Positions 8,286 to 17,762 of a stretch of DNA of 64,000 bases are shown here, one piece after another. The translations under genes were made by a program, and so were the position numbers. The first letter of the stretch is position 1; each line of letters opens with the position of its first letter. The stretch spans positions 124,001 to 188,000 of the forward strand of contig NZ_VOHE01000005.1 in the NCBI RefSeq assembly GCF_007859305.1. The letters are read 5' to 3'. Source of the stretch: Luteimonas wenzhouensis (GTDB lineage: Bacteria > Pseudomonadota > Gammaproteobacteria > Xanthomonadales > Xanthomonadaceae). The notes under the pieces are model-generated. The model searched no databases. It worked only from the letters and a program-made list of their open reading frames with translations, and was not told the origin of the DNA.

Positions 8286-9494
8286 TCAGCGGCGCTGCAG
8301 GAAGCCCGCGGGATTGACCGGCTTGCCGTCGCGGCGCAACTCGAAATACAGGGCCGGCTGGCCTTGGCCGCCGGAATTGCCGACCGTGGCCACCGTGTCT
8401 CCGCGTGAGACCCGGGCGCCGGGCTCGCGCAGCAGGCTGTCGCAGTGCGCGTACAGGCTCATGGTGCCGTCGCCGTGGTCGATGATCAGGATCATGCCGT
8501 AGCCGGTCATCCACTCTGCGAACACCACGGTGCCATCGGCCACGGCCCGCACCGGGGTGCCGGCGGCCGCGCCGATCAGTACGCCCTGGCTGTTGCGGCC
8601 ATCGGGCATGCGCGCGCCGTAGCCGGCCAGCAGCGCGCCCGAGAGCGGCCAGCCCAGCCCCCCCACCTGCGGCGGCGTGGTGCGCGCGGCCTGTGCCGGG
8701 GCGCGCGGAGCGGTCCCGGCGGGCGCCTGCCGGCGCGCGGCCTCGGCCCGCGCCGCCTCCGCCCGCGCCGCGGCCTCGCGCAGTCGCGCCAGCAGCCGTT
8801 CGAGCGCACGCGCGTCGCGGCCCAGCGCCTGCTCGCGCTGGTTGCGGTCGCGGTAGCGCGCCTCCAGGCCGGCCAGCGCCTCGGCGCGCGCCTTGCGGTC
8901 GCGTTCGAGCGCGGCCATCTGGCTGCGCTGGGCCTCGCGCGTGCGTTCGAGCTCGGCCTGGCGTTCGCGCACCTCGCGCTCGAGCGCCTCCAGCGCGGAC
9001 AGCTCCTCGCCCAGCGCGGCGATGCGTGCGGCGCGCTGGCGTTGCAGGTAGCGCTGGTAGGTAAGCGCGCGGCCGGCGTCGGCGAGCTGGTCCTGCGCCA
9101 GCAGCAGTTTCAGCGGCGCGGCTTCGCCGGCGGTGTAGCTGGCGCGCAGCAGGGCGCGCAGCTCGTCGCGCTGTGCGGACATGCGCGTGCGCAACGCGTC
9201 GCGCTGCTGCGACAGGTCCTCCAGCGCGGCCTGCTGGCGGTCGAGTTCGGCGGTGGTCGCCTCCAGCGCGCGCGCGCTGCGCGCGACCTGCTCGTCGGCC
9301 TCGCGCAGCCGCCGCGCCGCGGCGCCGCGCTCGCTTTCGAGCTTGCGCCGCTCGCCGGCGACCTCACGCAGCTCCTTGCGCACCGCCTCGAGCCGGCGCT
9401 CGGCCTCGCGCGACTGCTGGGCCCACGCGGGCGCCGCGACGCAGGCCGCGAGCAGCAGCGCCGCCCAGGCCCGCGCGCGGACGCGTCCGGTCAT
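8286..9494 (-). CDS. envC: Murein hydrolase activator EnvC-like protein (coiled coil plus LytM/M23 domain)
   Basis: A 402-aa periplasmic protein: signal peptide 1-26 (ending PAWAQ), long Glu/Arg/Ala-rich coiled coils to about residue 250, an Ala/Pro linker, then a C-terminal LytM/M23 fold. The LytM part keeps [17 protein letters not shown] and [12 protein letters not shown] but lacks several zinc ligands of active M23 enzymes, as expected for EnvC, which activates amidases at the division septum through FtsEX. Its ATG overlaps the gpmI stop by 4 bp (ATGA), so it is translationally coupled. Confidence 0.92.
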   Translation of the reverse strand: MTGRVRARAWAALLLAACVAAPAWAQQSREAERRLEAVRKELREVAGERRKLESERGAAARRLREADEQVARSARALEATTAELDRQQAALEDLSQQRDALRTRMSAQRDELRALLRASYTAGEAAPLKLLLAQDQLADAGRALTYQRYLQRQRAARIAALGEELSALEALEREVRERQAELERTREAQRSQMAALERDRKARAEALAGLEARYRDRNQREQALGRDARALERLLARLREAAARAEAARAEAARRQAPAGTAPRAPAQAARTTPPQVGGLGWPLSGALLAGYGARMPDGRNSQGVLIGAAAGTPVRAVADGTVVFAEWMTGYGMILIIDHGDGTMSLYAHCDSLLREPGARVSRGDTVATVGNSGGQGQPALYFELRRDGKPVNPAGFLQRR

Positions 9495-11038
9495 CCCCTC
9501 GGGACCAGCAGGCTCGCGCCGGTCATTTCCGCCGGCTTCTCCAGGCCGAGCATGTCGAGCAGGGTGGGCGCCAGGTCACGCAGGGCGCCGCCGCTGCGCA
9601 GGGTCGCGTCGCGGCTGCCGACGTAGACCAGGTCCACCGGGCCGACGGTGTGCGAGGTATGCGGCTCGCCGGTCTCGGGGTCGCGCATCATCTCGCAGTT
9701 GCCGTGGTCGGCGGTGACCAGCAGTTCGCCGCCCTTCGCGCGGACCGCGGCGATGATCTTGCCGACCGCCTGGTCCACCGTCTCCACCGCCTTGATTGCC
9801 GCCTCCAGCACGCCGGTGTGGCCGACCATGTCGGGGTTGGCGAAATTGCAGATGATCGCGTCGAAGCGTTCGGCCTCGATCGCCTCCAGCAGCTTGCCGC
9901 ACACCTCCGGCGCGCTCATCTCGGGCTGCAGGTCGTAGGTCGCGACCTTGGGGCTGGGCACCAGGATCCGTTCCTCGCCCGGGAACGGCTGCTCGCGGCC
10001 GCCGCTCATGAAGAAGGTGACGTGGGCGTACTTCTCGGTCTCGGCGATGCGCAGCTGGGTCATGCCGTGCGCGGCCAGCACCTCGCCCAGGGTGTTGACC
10101 AGGTTGTCGGGCGCGAACGCGACCGGCGCCGGCAGGGTGGCGTCGTACTCGGTCAGGCACACGTACCGCGACAGGGCCGGGCGGCGCACGCCGGGGCCGA
10201 AGCCGTCGAAGCCTGGCGACACGAACGCGGCGCTGAGCTGGCGCGCGCGGTCGGCGCGGAAGTTCATGAACACGATCGCGTCGCCGTCGGCCATCGGCGT
10301 CGCCCCGGCGATCGCGGTCGGCTTCACGAACTCGTCGTTCTCGTCGCGCGCATACGCCGCCTGCAGCGCGGCCAGCGCATCCGGCGCATCGCCCCGGGCC
10401 TCGACGATCGCGTCCCAGGCCAGGCGCACCCGCTCCCAGCGCTTGTCGCGGTCCATCGCGTAGTAGCGGCCGGACACGCTGGCCACGTGCGCGTTGCCCG
10501 CCGCGGCGCAGCGCTCGCGCAGCGCGCGCAGGCTCGGCTCGGCCGAGCGCGGCGGCATGTCGCGGCCGTCCAGGAAGGCGTGCACCGCCACCCGCGGCAC
10601 GCCGCGGCGCGCGGCCAGGTCGAGCATCGCGAACAGGTGCGACTCGTGGCTGTGCACGCCGCCGGGCGAGAGCAGGCCCATCAGGTGCAGGGTGCCGCCG
10701 CTGGCCAGCACCGCGTCGCAGGCGGCGTTGAGCTCGGCGTTGTCGAAGAAGCTGCCGTCCTTGATCGCGGCGTCGATCCGGGTCAGGTCCTGGTAGACGA
10801 TGCGGCCGGCGCCGATGTTCATGTGCCCGACCTCGGAATTGCCCATCTGCCCGTCGGGCAGGCCGACGAAGCGGCCCTCGGTGTGGATCAGCGTGGTCGG
10901 GTGCTCGGCCAGCAGCCGGCGCCAGGTGGGCGCGTCGGCCAGGGCGACGGCGTTGTCGCGCGGATCGTCGCGATGGCCCCAGCCGTCCAGGATCAGCAGG
11001 ACCACGGGGCGGGGGCGGTTGGGGGCGGATGCAGGCAC
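9491..11038 (-). CDS. gpmI: 2,3-bisphosphoglycerate-independent phosphoglycerate mutase
   Basis: A 515-aa cytoplasmic enzyme that interconverts 3- and 2-phosphoglycerate in glycolysis and gluconeogenesis using Mn ions and a phosphoserine intermediate. Visible motifs are LILDGWG at the first metal site, [13 protein letters not shown] with the nucleophilic Ser, [15 protein letters not shown] and VTADHGNCE. The length is normal for the family. The start is GTG at 11038; a TACAAT box on the minus strand (11076-11071) stands about 33 nt upstream. It is the first gene of gpmI-envC-ctp. Confidence 0.95.
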   Translation of the reverse strand: MPASAPNRPRPVVLLILDGWGHRDDPRDNAVALADAPTWRRLLAEHPTTLIHTEGRFVGLPDGQMGNSEVGHMNIGAGRIVYQDLTRIDAAIKDGSFFDNAELNAACDAVLASGGTLHLMGLLSPGGVHSHESHLFAMLDLAARRGVPRVAVHAFLDGRDMPPRSAEPSLRALRERCAAAGNAHVASVSGRYYAMDRDKRWERVRLAWDAIVEARGDAPDALAALQAAYARDENDEFVKPTAIAGATPMADGDAIVFMNFRADRARQLSAAFVSPGFDGFGPGVRRPALSRYVCLTEYDATLPAPVAFAPDNLVNTLGEVLAAHGMTQLRIAETEKYAHVTFFMSGGREQPFPGEERILVPSPKVATYDLQPEMSAPEVCGKLLEAIEAERFDAIICNFANPDMVGHTGVLEAAIKAVETVDQAVGKIIAAVRAKGGELLVTADHGNCEMMRDPETGEPHTSHTVGPVDLVYVGSRDATLRSGGALRDLAPTLLDMLGLEKPAEMTGASLLVPRG

Positions 11039-11160
11039 GACGGGAGTCCCGGTGACTTTCGACCGGTGCGATTGTAGCCAAGCGGGTGCAAGCTGTAGGC
11101 CAACGTCACGGTGGCGACCGTTGCAGCGGCAACCGCGCCGCCCCTCCGGGAGATCCGAAC

Positions 11161-11832
11161 ATGAAGCGCGTACCCTCCTTCCTGGTGCTGGCCTGCGGCG
11201 CGCTGCTGGCGGCCGCGCCGGCGCTGGCGCAGCAGGACATCAGCAAGGTCAACGGCAGCATCGTGGCCCAGGCCGGGCGCGCCTACGGCGACGTGGAAAC
11301 CGTCAACGGCAGCATCTCCATCGAGACCGGCGCCCAGGTCGAGGACGCCGAGACCGTCAACGGCAGCATCAACGCCGGCGACGACGTGGTCGCCGACAGC
11401 CTGACCACGGTCAACGGCCAGATCCGCGTCGGCGCGCGCGCGCGCATCCGTGGCGACGTGGAGACGGTGAACGGCGGCATCTTCATCGACCGCGGCAGCA
11501 GCGTCGGCGGCGACGTGGGCACCGTGAACGGCGCGATCGGCCTGGTCGCCGTCGACCTGGCCGGCGATATCAGCACCGTCGGCGGCGACATCACCGTGGG
11601 CGTGGGCTCGCACGTGCGCGGCGGCGTCACCGTCAGCCGGCCGAGTTCGAACTGGTTCCCGGTGCAGATCAAGCGCCGGCCGAAAGTGATCATCGGACCC
11701 GATGCCGTGGTCGAAGGTCCGCTGCGCTTCGAGCGCGAGGTCAACCTGTACGTGCACGAGACCGCGCGCACCGGCCCGGTCACCGGCGCCACCCCGGTGT
11801 CCTACAGCGGCGCGCGCGCGCCGCGCGACTGA
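11161..11832 (+). CDS. Secreted protein with seven tandem 18-19-residue VNG repeats
   Basis: A 223-aa exported protein of unknown function. Residues 1-24 are a Sec signal peptide ending ALAQQ. From residue 30 the chain is a tandem repeat of 18-19 residues, each opening with a VNG-type turn: VNG at 30, 48, 66, 84, 103 and 122 and VGG at 140, most repeats closing with an acidic residue plus T. This spacing suggests a right-handed beta-helix or solenoid, as in bactofilin-like and DUF4097-like proteins. The C-terminal ~65 residues (from VSRPSSNW) leave the repeat and include a last segment [18 protein letters not shown]. It is alone, divergent from gpmI and followed by the M28 lipoprotein gene. 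Confidence 0.8.
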   Translation: MKRVPSFLVLACGALLAAAPALAQQDISKVNGSIVAQAGRAYGDVETVNGSISIETGAQVEDAETVNGSINAGDDVVADSLTTVNGQIRVGARARIRGDVETVNGGIFIDRGSSVGGDVGTVNGAIGLVAVDLAGDISTVGGDITVGVGSHVRGGVTVSRPSSNWFPVQIKRRPKVIIGPDAVVEGPLRFEREVNLYVHETARTGPVTGATPVSYSGARAPRD

Positions 11833-11882
11833 CCGGCCCGGCCCCCGCCCCCGGCAGGGGGGCCGACCGCGCGCGGGACGCG

Positions 11883-11888
11883 TAGAAT
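11883..11888 (+). promoter_or_regulatory. Candidate -10 box of the M28 peptidase gene
   Basis: TAGAAT lies 31 nt before the ATG at 11919, with a GGAG ribosome site between. No clear -35 is visible. The same TAGAAT hexamer precedes anmK and speA in this window. Confidence 0.35.
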
Positions 11889-11918
11889 CCGGGCACTGCC
11901 ATTCTTCGGAGTCCCCGG

Positions 11919-13601
11919 ATGCGTTCCACCCTGATCCTCCTGTGCGCCGGCAGCCTGCTGCTGGCCGCGTGCAGCCGCGAACCCGCACCCGACGCCGGCG
12001 CCGCCGCACCCACCGCGTCCACGGACGGGCACGCCTTCAAGCCGGACATCGACGCCGATGACCTGCGCGAGCTGGTCGCCACCCTGGCCTCGGACGAGTT
12101 CGAGGGCCGCGCCCCCGGCTCGGCCGGCGAGGAGAAGACGGTGGCCTACATCCAGGCCCAGTACGAACGCATCGGGCTCGAGCCCGGCGGCGACAACGGC
12201 ACCTGGTTCCAGACCGTGCCGATGATCGAGACCACCGCCGACACCTCGACCGTGCTGCGCCTGGACAGCAACGGCAACCAGCGTGAACTGAAGTTCGGCA
12301 CCGACATGGTGCTCGGCACCCGCACCGGCCAGGAGCAGGTGAGCGTGGCCGACAGCGAGCTGGTGTTCGTCGGCTACGGCGTCAACGCCCCCGAGCAGGG
12401 CTGGAACGACTACGAGGGCCTCGACGTCAAGGGCAAGACCGTGGTGGTCCTGGTCAACGACCCGGGCTTCCACGCCGGCGACGAGTCGCTGTTCGAAGGC
12501 AAGCGCATGACCTACTACGGGCGCTGGACCTACAAGTTCGAGGAGGCCGCGCGCCAGGGCGCCGCCGCCGCGCTCATCATCCACGACACCGAAGGCGCGT
12601 CCTACGGCTGGGAGGTGGTGCGCAACTCCTGGTCCGGCCCGCAGTTCGACCTGCGCGCCGAGGACGATCCGGAACCGCGCCTGCCGGCGCAGGGCTGGAT
12701 CACCGGCGAGGTCGCGCGGCAGCTGTTCGCCGAGTCCGGGCTGGACCTGGACGAGCAGTACGCGGCCGCCAACCGCCGCGGCTTCAAGGCCGTGCCGCTC
12801 AAGGCCAGGGTCTCGTTCGACCTGCGCAGCACGGTGAGCGAGAAGTCCTCCCGCAACGTGGTCGGCTACCTGCGCGGCACCGAGGCGCCCGAGGAGACCG
12901 TGGTCTACCTGGCCCACTGGGACCACCTGGGCAGGCACGAGGGCGAGGGCGACACGATCTACAACGGCGCGGTCGACAACGCCACCGGCGTGGCCGGCAT
13001 CATCGAGATCGCGGAGAAGTTCGCCGCCGCGCCACCGCGCCGTTCGGTGGTGTTCCTGGCGGTGACGCTGGAGGAGTCGGGCCTGCTCGGCTCCAAGTAC
13101 TACGTCGCCCAGCCCGCGTTCCCGCTGGAGAAAACCGTGGCCGTGGTCAACCTCGACGCGATGAGCGTGGCCGGGCGGTCGCGCGACGTGGTGGTCACCG
13201 GCAAGGGCAACTCCGAGCTCGAGGACATCCTCGCGCCGCTGGCCAGCGCCCAGGGCCGGGTGCTGGTGGAGGAGAGCAACCCGGCGGGCGGCTACTACTT
13301 CCGCTCCGACCACTTCAACTTCGTCAAGGCCGGCGTGCCGGCGCTGTATGCCAAGGGCGGTGGCGACCTGCTCGAGGGCGGCGCCGCGGCCGGCAAGGCG
13401 GCCGCGGACGAGTATGCCCGCCGCTACCACCAGCCCAGCGACGAGATCCACGACGGCTGGCGCTGGGACGGCATGGTCGAGGACCTGGAGCTGCTGCACG
13501 AGGTCGGCCGGACCCTGGCCGACGGCGACCAGTGGCCGAACTGGTACGAAGGCAATCCCTTCAAGGCCGCGCGCGACGCGGCGCGGGCGGGCGCGCAGTA
13601 G
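11919..13601 (+). CDS. M28 family zinc metallopeptidase, lipoprotein
   Basis: A 560-aa envelope lipoprotein (lipobox LAAC at about residues 15-18). The N-terminal third contains a PA-type insert (VFVGYGVNAPEQGWNDYEG, VVVLVNDPG). The C-terminal catalytic domain has the two-zinc M28 ligands: AHWDHLG (His, Asp), GAVDNATGVAG (bridging Asp), TLEESGLLGSKYY (catalytic Glu and ligand Glu), VVNLDAM (Asp) and YYFRSDHFNF (last His). It should be an aminopeptidase cleaving peptides in the periplasm or at the surface; exact specificity is not shown. It has its own terminator. Confidence 0.9.
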   Translation: MRSTLILLCAGSLLLAACSREPAPDAGAAAPTASTDGHAFKPDIDADDLRELVATLASDEFEGRAPGSAGEEKTVAYIQAQYERIGLEPGGDNGTWFQTVPMIETTADTSTVLRLDSNGNQRELKFGTDMVLGTRTGQEQVSVADSELVFVGYGVNAPEQGWNDYEGLDVKGKTVVVLVNDPGFHAGDESLFEGKRMTYYGRWTYKFEEAARQGAAAALIIHDTEGASYGWEVVRNSWSGPQFDLRAEDDPEPRLPAQGWITGEVARQLFAESGLDLDEQYAAANRRGFKAVPLKARVSFDLRSTVSEKSSRNVVGYLRGTEAPEETVVYLAHWDHLGRHEGEGDTIYNGAVDNATGVAGIIEIAEKFAAAPPRRSVVFLAVTLEESGLLGSKYYVAQPAFPLEKTVAVVNLDAMSVAGRSRDVVVTGKGNSELEDILAPLASAQGRVLVEESNPAGGYYFRSDHFNFVKAGVPALYAKGGGDLLEGGAAAGKAAADEYARRYHQPSDEIHDGWRWDGMVEDLELLHEVGRTLADGDQWPNWYEGNPFKAARDAARAGAQ

Positions 13602-13628
13602 GCCCGGCGCATCGAGGGTCGTGCCGGG

Positions 13629-13659
13629 AACGGCGCCTGCGGGCGCCGTTCCTTTTCTT
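13629..13659 (+). terminator. Rho-independent terminator after the M28 peptidase gene
   Basis: The stem AACGGCGCC with loop TGC..G and partner GGCGCCGTT (13629-13650) is followed by CCTTTTCTT. It lies 28 bp past the stop codon. Confidence 0.75.
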
Positions 13660-13678
13660 CCGGGGGTGCTGCGGGGTG

Positions 13679-13774
13679 CCCCCACCCCAACCCTTCCCCG
13701 CGAGCGGGGGAGGGAGCGCTGCAGCCGCAGCGGCGATACCCGTGGTCTCCCTCCCCCGCCCGCGGGGGAGGGCC
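13679..13774. repeat. GC-rich paired-palindrome element, copy 1
   Basis: A 36-nt arm starting CCCCCACCCCAACCC and ending in the hairpin CCCCGCGAGCGGGG (13679-13714) is followed after 34 nt by the hairpin CCCTCCCCCGCCCGCGGG (13749-13774). The element matches the one at 37051-37200 in order and arm length, but here the right arm has lost its outer CCGGGGTGGGGG part. It lies between the M28 terminator and the MAPEG gene. Confidence 0.7.
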
Positions 13775-13869
13775 GGCCGCCGCGCCGCCCACCCGCTTTG
13801 CAGCCGCTTCGTCCCGCGGCCGCCACGCGCGCGCTGGTCTACTGGGCCTCCCCCGACCGGAGGCCGTCC

Positions 13870-14268
13870 ATGACCCTCGCCACCGCCTACTGGTGCGTGC
13901 TGATCGCCGCCCTGCTGCCCTACGTCTGGATCTCGCTGGCGAAAGCCGCCGGCCCGAAGTACGACAACCGCAACCCGCGCGCCTGGCTGGCCGCGCAGTC
14001 CGGCAACGACCGCGTCCAGCGCGCGAATGCCGCCCACCTCAACGCGTTCGAGGCCTTCGCGCCGTTCGCCGCCGGGGTGGCGATGGCGCAGCTGGCCGGC
14101 GTGGCGCCCGCCACCATCGCGCTGCTCGCGGTCGCGTTCGTGGCGTTGCGCGTGCTCCACGGCGTGCTGTTCCTGGCCGGCGCGGCGACCGCGCGCAGCC
14201 TGGTCTGGTTCGCCGGTTACCTGTGCGTGCTCGCCCTGCTGGTGCTGGCGGCGCTGCGCATCGCCTGA
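13870..14268 (+). CDS. MAPEG family membrane protein
   Basis: A 132-aa protein with four hydrophobic helices and the conserved motifs NPRAWLAAQSGNDRVQRANAA, AHLNAFEAFAPFAAGV and a late aromatic-rich helix (LVWFAGYLCVLAL). MAPEG proteins are trimeric inner-membrane enzymes or scaffolds related to glutathione transferases and leukotriene synthases; the bacterial members of this subgroup have no settled role. GGAGG stands 7 nt before the ATG. It is convergent with the MgtC-type gene, 7 bp between stops. Confidence 0.85.
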   Translation: MTLATAYWCVLIAALLPYVWISLAKAAGPKYDNRNPRAWLAAQSGNDRVQRANAAHLNAFEAFAPFAAGVAMAQLAGVAPATIALLAVAFVALRVLHGVLFLAGAATARSLVWFAGYLCVLALLVLAALRIA

Positions 14269-14275
14269 GCCCGGC

Positions 14276-14767
14276 TCAGCCGCCTTCGCGCGGGACCGGC
14301 CCCGACGGCCGGCGGCGCTCCCACCAGGACAGCGCCACCAGCACGAACAGCGCCAGCGCCGTGGCCGCGACGGCGACGATGTAGTAGTCCAGCCCCGCGG
14401 CCACGCCGATGACCGCCACCGTCAGCAGCGAGGCGGCGGTGGTGATGCCGGCGATGGTCTCGCCGCTGCGGCGGCTCTCGCCGAAGATCGTGCCGGCGCC
14501 GATGAACGCGACCCCGCCAATCACCGCTTCCACCAGGCGCAGCGGATCGACCCGGAGCACGCCCGCCGACTGCCCGGACAGGTGCATGTCCACGGTCAGC
14601 GCGCCGATCGCGACCAGCAGCGCCGAGGCGCCGGCGACCAGCATGTGGGTGCGGAACCCGGCGGGCCGGCGCTTGAGTTCGCGCTCGTAGCCGACCAGCC
14701 CGCCGAGCACCATGGCGACCGCCATGCTGCCCACGACATCGAGCTGGGCCATCAGTCCGGGAGTCAT
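14276..14767 (-). CDS. MgtC/SapB family membrane protein
   Basis: A 163-aa inner-membrane protein with about five hydrophobic helices. The family core is present: GGLVGYERELKRRPAGFRTHMLVAGA-type cytoplasmic loop, then GGVAFIGAGTIFGE and GITTAASLLTVAVIGVAAGL. MgtC relatives affect magnesium homeostasis and, in pathogens, inhibit ATP synthase; this short form lacks the C-terminal ACT-like domain of true MgtC, so it is better called SapB-type. Monocistronic; it ends against the MAPEG gene. Confidence 0.85.
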   Translation of the reverse strand: MTPGLMAQLDVVGSMAVAMVLGGLVGYERELKRRPAGFRTHMLVAGASALLVAIGALTVDMHLSGQSAGVLRVDPLRLVEAVIGGVAFIGAGTIFGESRRSGETIAGITTAASLLTVAVIGVAAGLDYYIVAVAATALALFVLVALSWWERRRPSGPVPREGG

Positions 14768-14794
14768 GGGGCAAGCCTTGCCTGCCGCCTGTCG

Positions 14795-16012
14795 TCAGCC
14801 GGTGACGAGGCGCACCCGCGCGAAGTTGCGCTTGCCGACCTGCAGCACGCCCTCGAAGCCGGGCGTGAACACCCGCCCGGCGTCCTCGACCACCGCGCCG
14901 TCCACCTTCACCGCGCGTTCCTTCAGCTTGCGGTTGGCCTCCGAGTTCGACGGGGTGATCCCGGCGGCGGTGAGCAGCGCGGCGATGCGCAGCCCCTCGG
15001 CCGGCACCGCGACCTCCTGCAGCGGCAGCAGCGAGGTGTCGCCCCGGCCGGTGACCGCGGCGTGCCAGCCGGCGATCGCGGTCTCGGCCGCGGCGGCGTC
15101 GTGGAAGCGGGTCGCGAGTTCGCGCGCCAGGCGCAGCTTCACGTCGCGCGGGTTCAGGCCGGCGGCGACCTCGGCCTTGAGCTTCTGCGCCTGCGCGATC
15201 GAGATCTCGAAGCTCAGCAGCTCGATCCACTTCCACATCAGTTCGTCGCCGATCTTCATCGTCTTGTTGACGATGTCGATCGCCGGCTCGGTGATGCCGA
15301 TGTAGTTGCCGAGCGACTTGCTCATCTTGTGGACGCCGTCCAGGCCCTCGAGCAGGGGCATGGTCAGCACGATCTGCGGCGGCTGGCCGTGCGCTTCCTG
15401 CAGGCCGCGGCCCATGAGCAGGTTGAACTTCTGGTCGGTGCCGCCGAGCTCGACGTCGGCCTTCAGCGCCACCGAGTCGTAGCCCTGCACCAGCGGGTAG
15501 AGGAACTCGTGGATCGCGATCGGCTGCTGGGCGGCGTAGCGCTTGGCGAAGTCGTCGCGCTCGAGCATGCGCGCCACCGTGTGCTGGCCGGCGAGGCGGA
15601 TCATGTCGGCAGCCGACATCTTGCCGAACCACTCGCTGTTGAACCGGACCTCGGTGCGCTCGCGGTCGAGCACCTTGAACACCTGCGCCTCGTAGGTGCG
15701 GGCGTTCTGGAGCACGTCCTCGCGGCTGAGCGGCTTGCGGGTGGCGCTCTTGCCGCTCGGGTCGCCGATCATCCCGGTGAAGTCGCCGATCAGGAACACC
15801 ACCTGGTGGCCCAGGTCCTGGAACTGGCGCATCTTGTTCAGCAGCACCGTGTGGCCCAGGTGCAGGTCGGGGGCGGTCGGGTCGAACCCGGCCTTGACTC
15901 GCAGCGGGCGCCCCAGCTTGAGCCGGGCCTCCAGCTCCTCGCGCTTGAGGATCTCGTCGGCGCCGCGGGCGAGCAGGTCCAGGGTGGCGGGGTCGAAGAC
16001 GGGCTGGGTCAT
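14795..16012 (-). CDS. tyrS: Tyrosine--tRNA ligase
   Basis: A 405-aa class I synthetase that charges tRNA-Tyr. The signature HLGH (in DLHLGHTVL) and KMSKS (in [14 protein letters not shown]) are intact, and [11 protein letters not shown] forms part of the tyrosine/tRNA site. An S4 RNA-binding domain ends the protein ([15 protein letters not shown]). Length and motif spacing fit the shorter TyrZ-like bacterial class. The ATG at 16012 opens directly on the conserved N-terminus; upstream in-frame codons lack support. It is divergent from the M23 endopeptidase gene. Confidence 0.95.
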   Translation of the reverse strand: MTQPVFDPATLDLLARGADEILKREELEARLKLGRPLRVKAGFDPTAPDLHLGHTVLLNKMRQFQDLGHQVVFLIGDFTGMIGDPSGKSATRKPLSREDVLQNARTYEAQVFKVLDRERTEVRFNSEWFGKMSAADMIRLAGQHTVARMLERDDFAKRYAAQQPIAIHEFLYPLVQGYDSVALKADVELGGTDQKFNLLMGRGLQEAHGQPPQIVLTMPLLEGLDGVHKMSKSLGNYIGITEPAIDIVNKTMKIGDELMWKWIELLSFEISIAQAQKLKAEVAAGLNPRDVKLRLARELATRFHDAAAAETAIAGWHAAVTGRGDTSLLPLQEVAVPAEGLRIAALLTAAGITPSNSEANRKLKERAVKVDGAVVEDAGRVFTPGFEGVLQVGKRNFARVRLVTG

Positions 16013-16099
16013 GGGATCGGGGCGCGGGGAGGCGGCATCCGGGGTGTGATGCCGGTCAAAGGAAGCCGTAAAGGATGCGTTAACAAGTGTGCGCTCGCG

Positions 16100-16123
16100 A
16101 AACCCTTTGGACAACAAGGGTTT
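16100..16123. promoter_or_regulatory. AT-rich inverted repeat overlapping the -35 of the M23 gene (candidate operator)
   Basis: AAACCCTT (16100-16107) and AAGGGTTT (16116-16123) form a perfect 8-bp inverted repeat around TGGACAAC. The right arm overlaps the -35 TTGACG by two bases. It is one of the lowest-GC spots in the window and sits in the shared tyrS/M23 regulatory region, so it could be a repressor site. Confidence 0.4.
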
Positions 16124-16150
16124 GACGCACCCAGTTCATGTCCTTATGTT
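16122..16150 (+). promoter_or_regulatory. Sigma70-type promoter of the M23 endopeptidase gene
   Basis: TTGACG (16122-16127), a 17-nt spacer and TATGTT (16145-16150) match the consensus hexamers at 5/6 and 4/6. The predicted start is about 32 nt before the ATG at 16190. This is the clearest promoter in the window. Confidence 0.65.
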
Positions 16151-16189
16151 ACCGCGCTGACGTGCCCGTCACGCCCCGGACCACCCGTC

Positions 16190-17668
16190 ATGTCGCAGCC
16201 GCCCTCGATGTCACCGGATGACGCCCGTCGCCAGGCCATCCGGGAACACAACCTGCGTGCCGCTGCCCAGAACACCGCCAACGAACGGCTCCACGTCGAT
16301 CCGCGCGACCTCGCGGCGCGATTGCCGTTCAATGGCCGCTGGACCCGCCGGGACTGGGCCCACGCCAGCCTGTTCGCCACCCTCGGCGCCCTGGTGATCG
16401 GCCTGGTGCCGGGGTTCTCCAACGCCATGCGGGTGGTCGAGCACGCCCCCGAGATCACCACCCTGGCGCTGCCGCTGCCACCGCTGCCCAAGGCGGCGCA
16501 GCGCGCCGAACCCCAGCGCAACTGGGAGGTGGTGCGGGTCGAGCCGGGACAGACCCTGGGCGCGATCTTCCAGGAGCGCGGGATCCCCGCCGCCACCCTG
16601 CACCGCCTGCTCGACGCCAGCCCCGACCGCCAGGCCCTGGCCCGGCTGCGCCCGGGCGCGGAACTGGCCTTCGAACAGGCGCCCGACGGCCGCCTGCTCG
16701 CCTTCCGCTACGACCGCAGCGACACCGAGCGGGTCGAGCTGTCGGTCTCTGGCGACCAGGTGGCCAAGAAGGTGATCGAGCGCCCGGTCGAGATCCGCAC
16801 CGCGGTGATCAGCGGCAAGGTCGGCCGCTCGCTGTTCCATTCCGCGCGCAGGCTGGGCCTGAGCCCGGCGGTGATCAACACGCTCACCGACGAGGTGTTC
16901 AAGTACGACATCGACTTCGACCGCGACGTCGCCGCCAGCGACCGCTTCTCGGTGGTGGTCGAGCAGACCTGGCGCGAGGGCGAGCTGATCCGCTCCGGCC
17001 CGGTGACCGCGGCGGTGTTCACCGCCAAGGGCAAGCCGTTCACCGCGGTGCGTTTCGAGCGCGAGGACGGCAAGGCCGAGTACTTCACCGCCGACGGCCG
17101 CCCGCTGAAGAAGAGCTTCATCCGCAGCCCGATCCAGTACGCGCGGCTGAGTTCGCGCTTCGGCACCCGCCGGCACCCGGTCCTGGGCACCCAGCGCATG
17201 CACAAGGGCGTGGACTACGCCGCGCGCACCGGCACGCCGATCATGGCCGCCGGCGACGGCCGGGTGGTGTCGGTCGGCTGGCAGGGCGGCTACGGCAACA
17301 CCGTGGTGCTCGACCACGGCAAGGGCCACACCACGCTGTACGCGCACATGTCGCGCACGGCCAAGCTCAGGCGCGGCGACCGCGTTTCCCAGGGCCAGGT
17401 GATCGGCTACGTGGGCTCGACCGGCCTGTCCACCGGCCCGCACCTGCACTACGAGTTCCGCGTCAACGGGGTGCACCGCAACCCGCTGCAGCACACCATG
17501 CCGCCGCCCGAGCCGCTCACCGGGGCCGCGCTGGCCCGCTTCAAGGCCGAGACCGCGCCCGCGCTCGCGCGCATCCGCGAGGTGGAGCAGGTGCTCTACG
17601 CCAGCGTGTCGACGGACCAGGACCAGCGCGTCGCCGCCGCGGGCACCGGCAAGGGCGGCAAGGGCTGA
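16190..17668 (+). CDS. M23 family peptidoglycan DD-endopeptidase (MepM-like)
   Basis: A 492-aa inner-membrane-anchored murein hydrolase. A cytoplasmic N-terminus (about 1-55) and one membrane helix (LFATLGALVIGLVPGF) are followed by a LysM/OapA-like segment (VRVEPGQTLGAIFQERG), a linker domain, and a complete M23 domain: HKGVDYAARTGTP, VLDHGKGHTTLYAHMS and the last ligand pair in GPHLHYEFRVNG. Relatives cut D-Ala-mDAP crosslinks to let the sacculus grow. It has a good promoter and probably reads into anmK 94 bp downstream. An alternative ATG at 16208 cannot be excluded. Confidence 0.9.
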   Translation: MSQPPSMSPDDARRQAIREHNLRAAAQNTANERLHVDPRDLAARLPFNGRWTRRDWAHASLFATLGALVIGLVPGFSNAMRVVEHAPEITTLALPLPPLPKAAQRAEPQRNWEVVRVEPGQTLGAIFQERGIPAATLHRLLDASPDRQALARLRPGAELAFEQAPDGRLLAFRYDRSDTERVELSVSGDQVAKKVIERPVEIRTAVISGKVGRSLFHSARRLGLSPAVINTLTDEVFKYDIDFDRDVAASDRFSVVVEQTWREGELIRSGPVTAAVFTAKGKPFTAVRFEREDGKAEYFTADGRPLKKSFIRSPIQYARLSSRFGTRRHPVLGTQRMHKGVDYAARTGTPIMAAGDGRVVSVGWQGGYGNTVVLDHGKGHTTLYAHMSRTAKLRRGDRVSQGQVIGYVGSTGLSTGPHLHYEFRVNGVHRNPLQHTMPPPEPLTGAALARFKAETAPALARIREVEQVLYASVSTDQDQRVAAAGTGKGGKG

Positions 17669-17750
17669 CGCTCGGTCCGCGGCGGCCGGGCTGCCCGTCG
17701 CCGCCGCTCGCCCCGGCACCGCGCGGGCGTGGCGTCCGCGGCCGTGCCCG

Positions 17751-17756
17751 TAGAAT
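17751..17756 (+). promoter_or_regulatory. -10 box 6 nt before the anmK start (possible leaderless transcript)
   Basis: TAGAAT ends 6 nt before the ATG at 17763, so transcription from it would begin at the start codon. No ribosome site is visible. The anmK gene could also be read from the M23 promoter. Confidence 0.4.
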
Positions 17757-17762
17757 CGCGCC

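Noticed and set aside
11230..11700. Regularly spaced repeats that could suggest a CRISPR array
   Set aside because: The period is 54-57 nt with degenerate repeats that keep the reading frame and encode VNG turns. It is a protein repeat, not repeat-spacer DNA.
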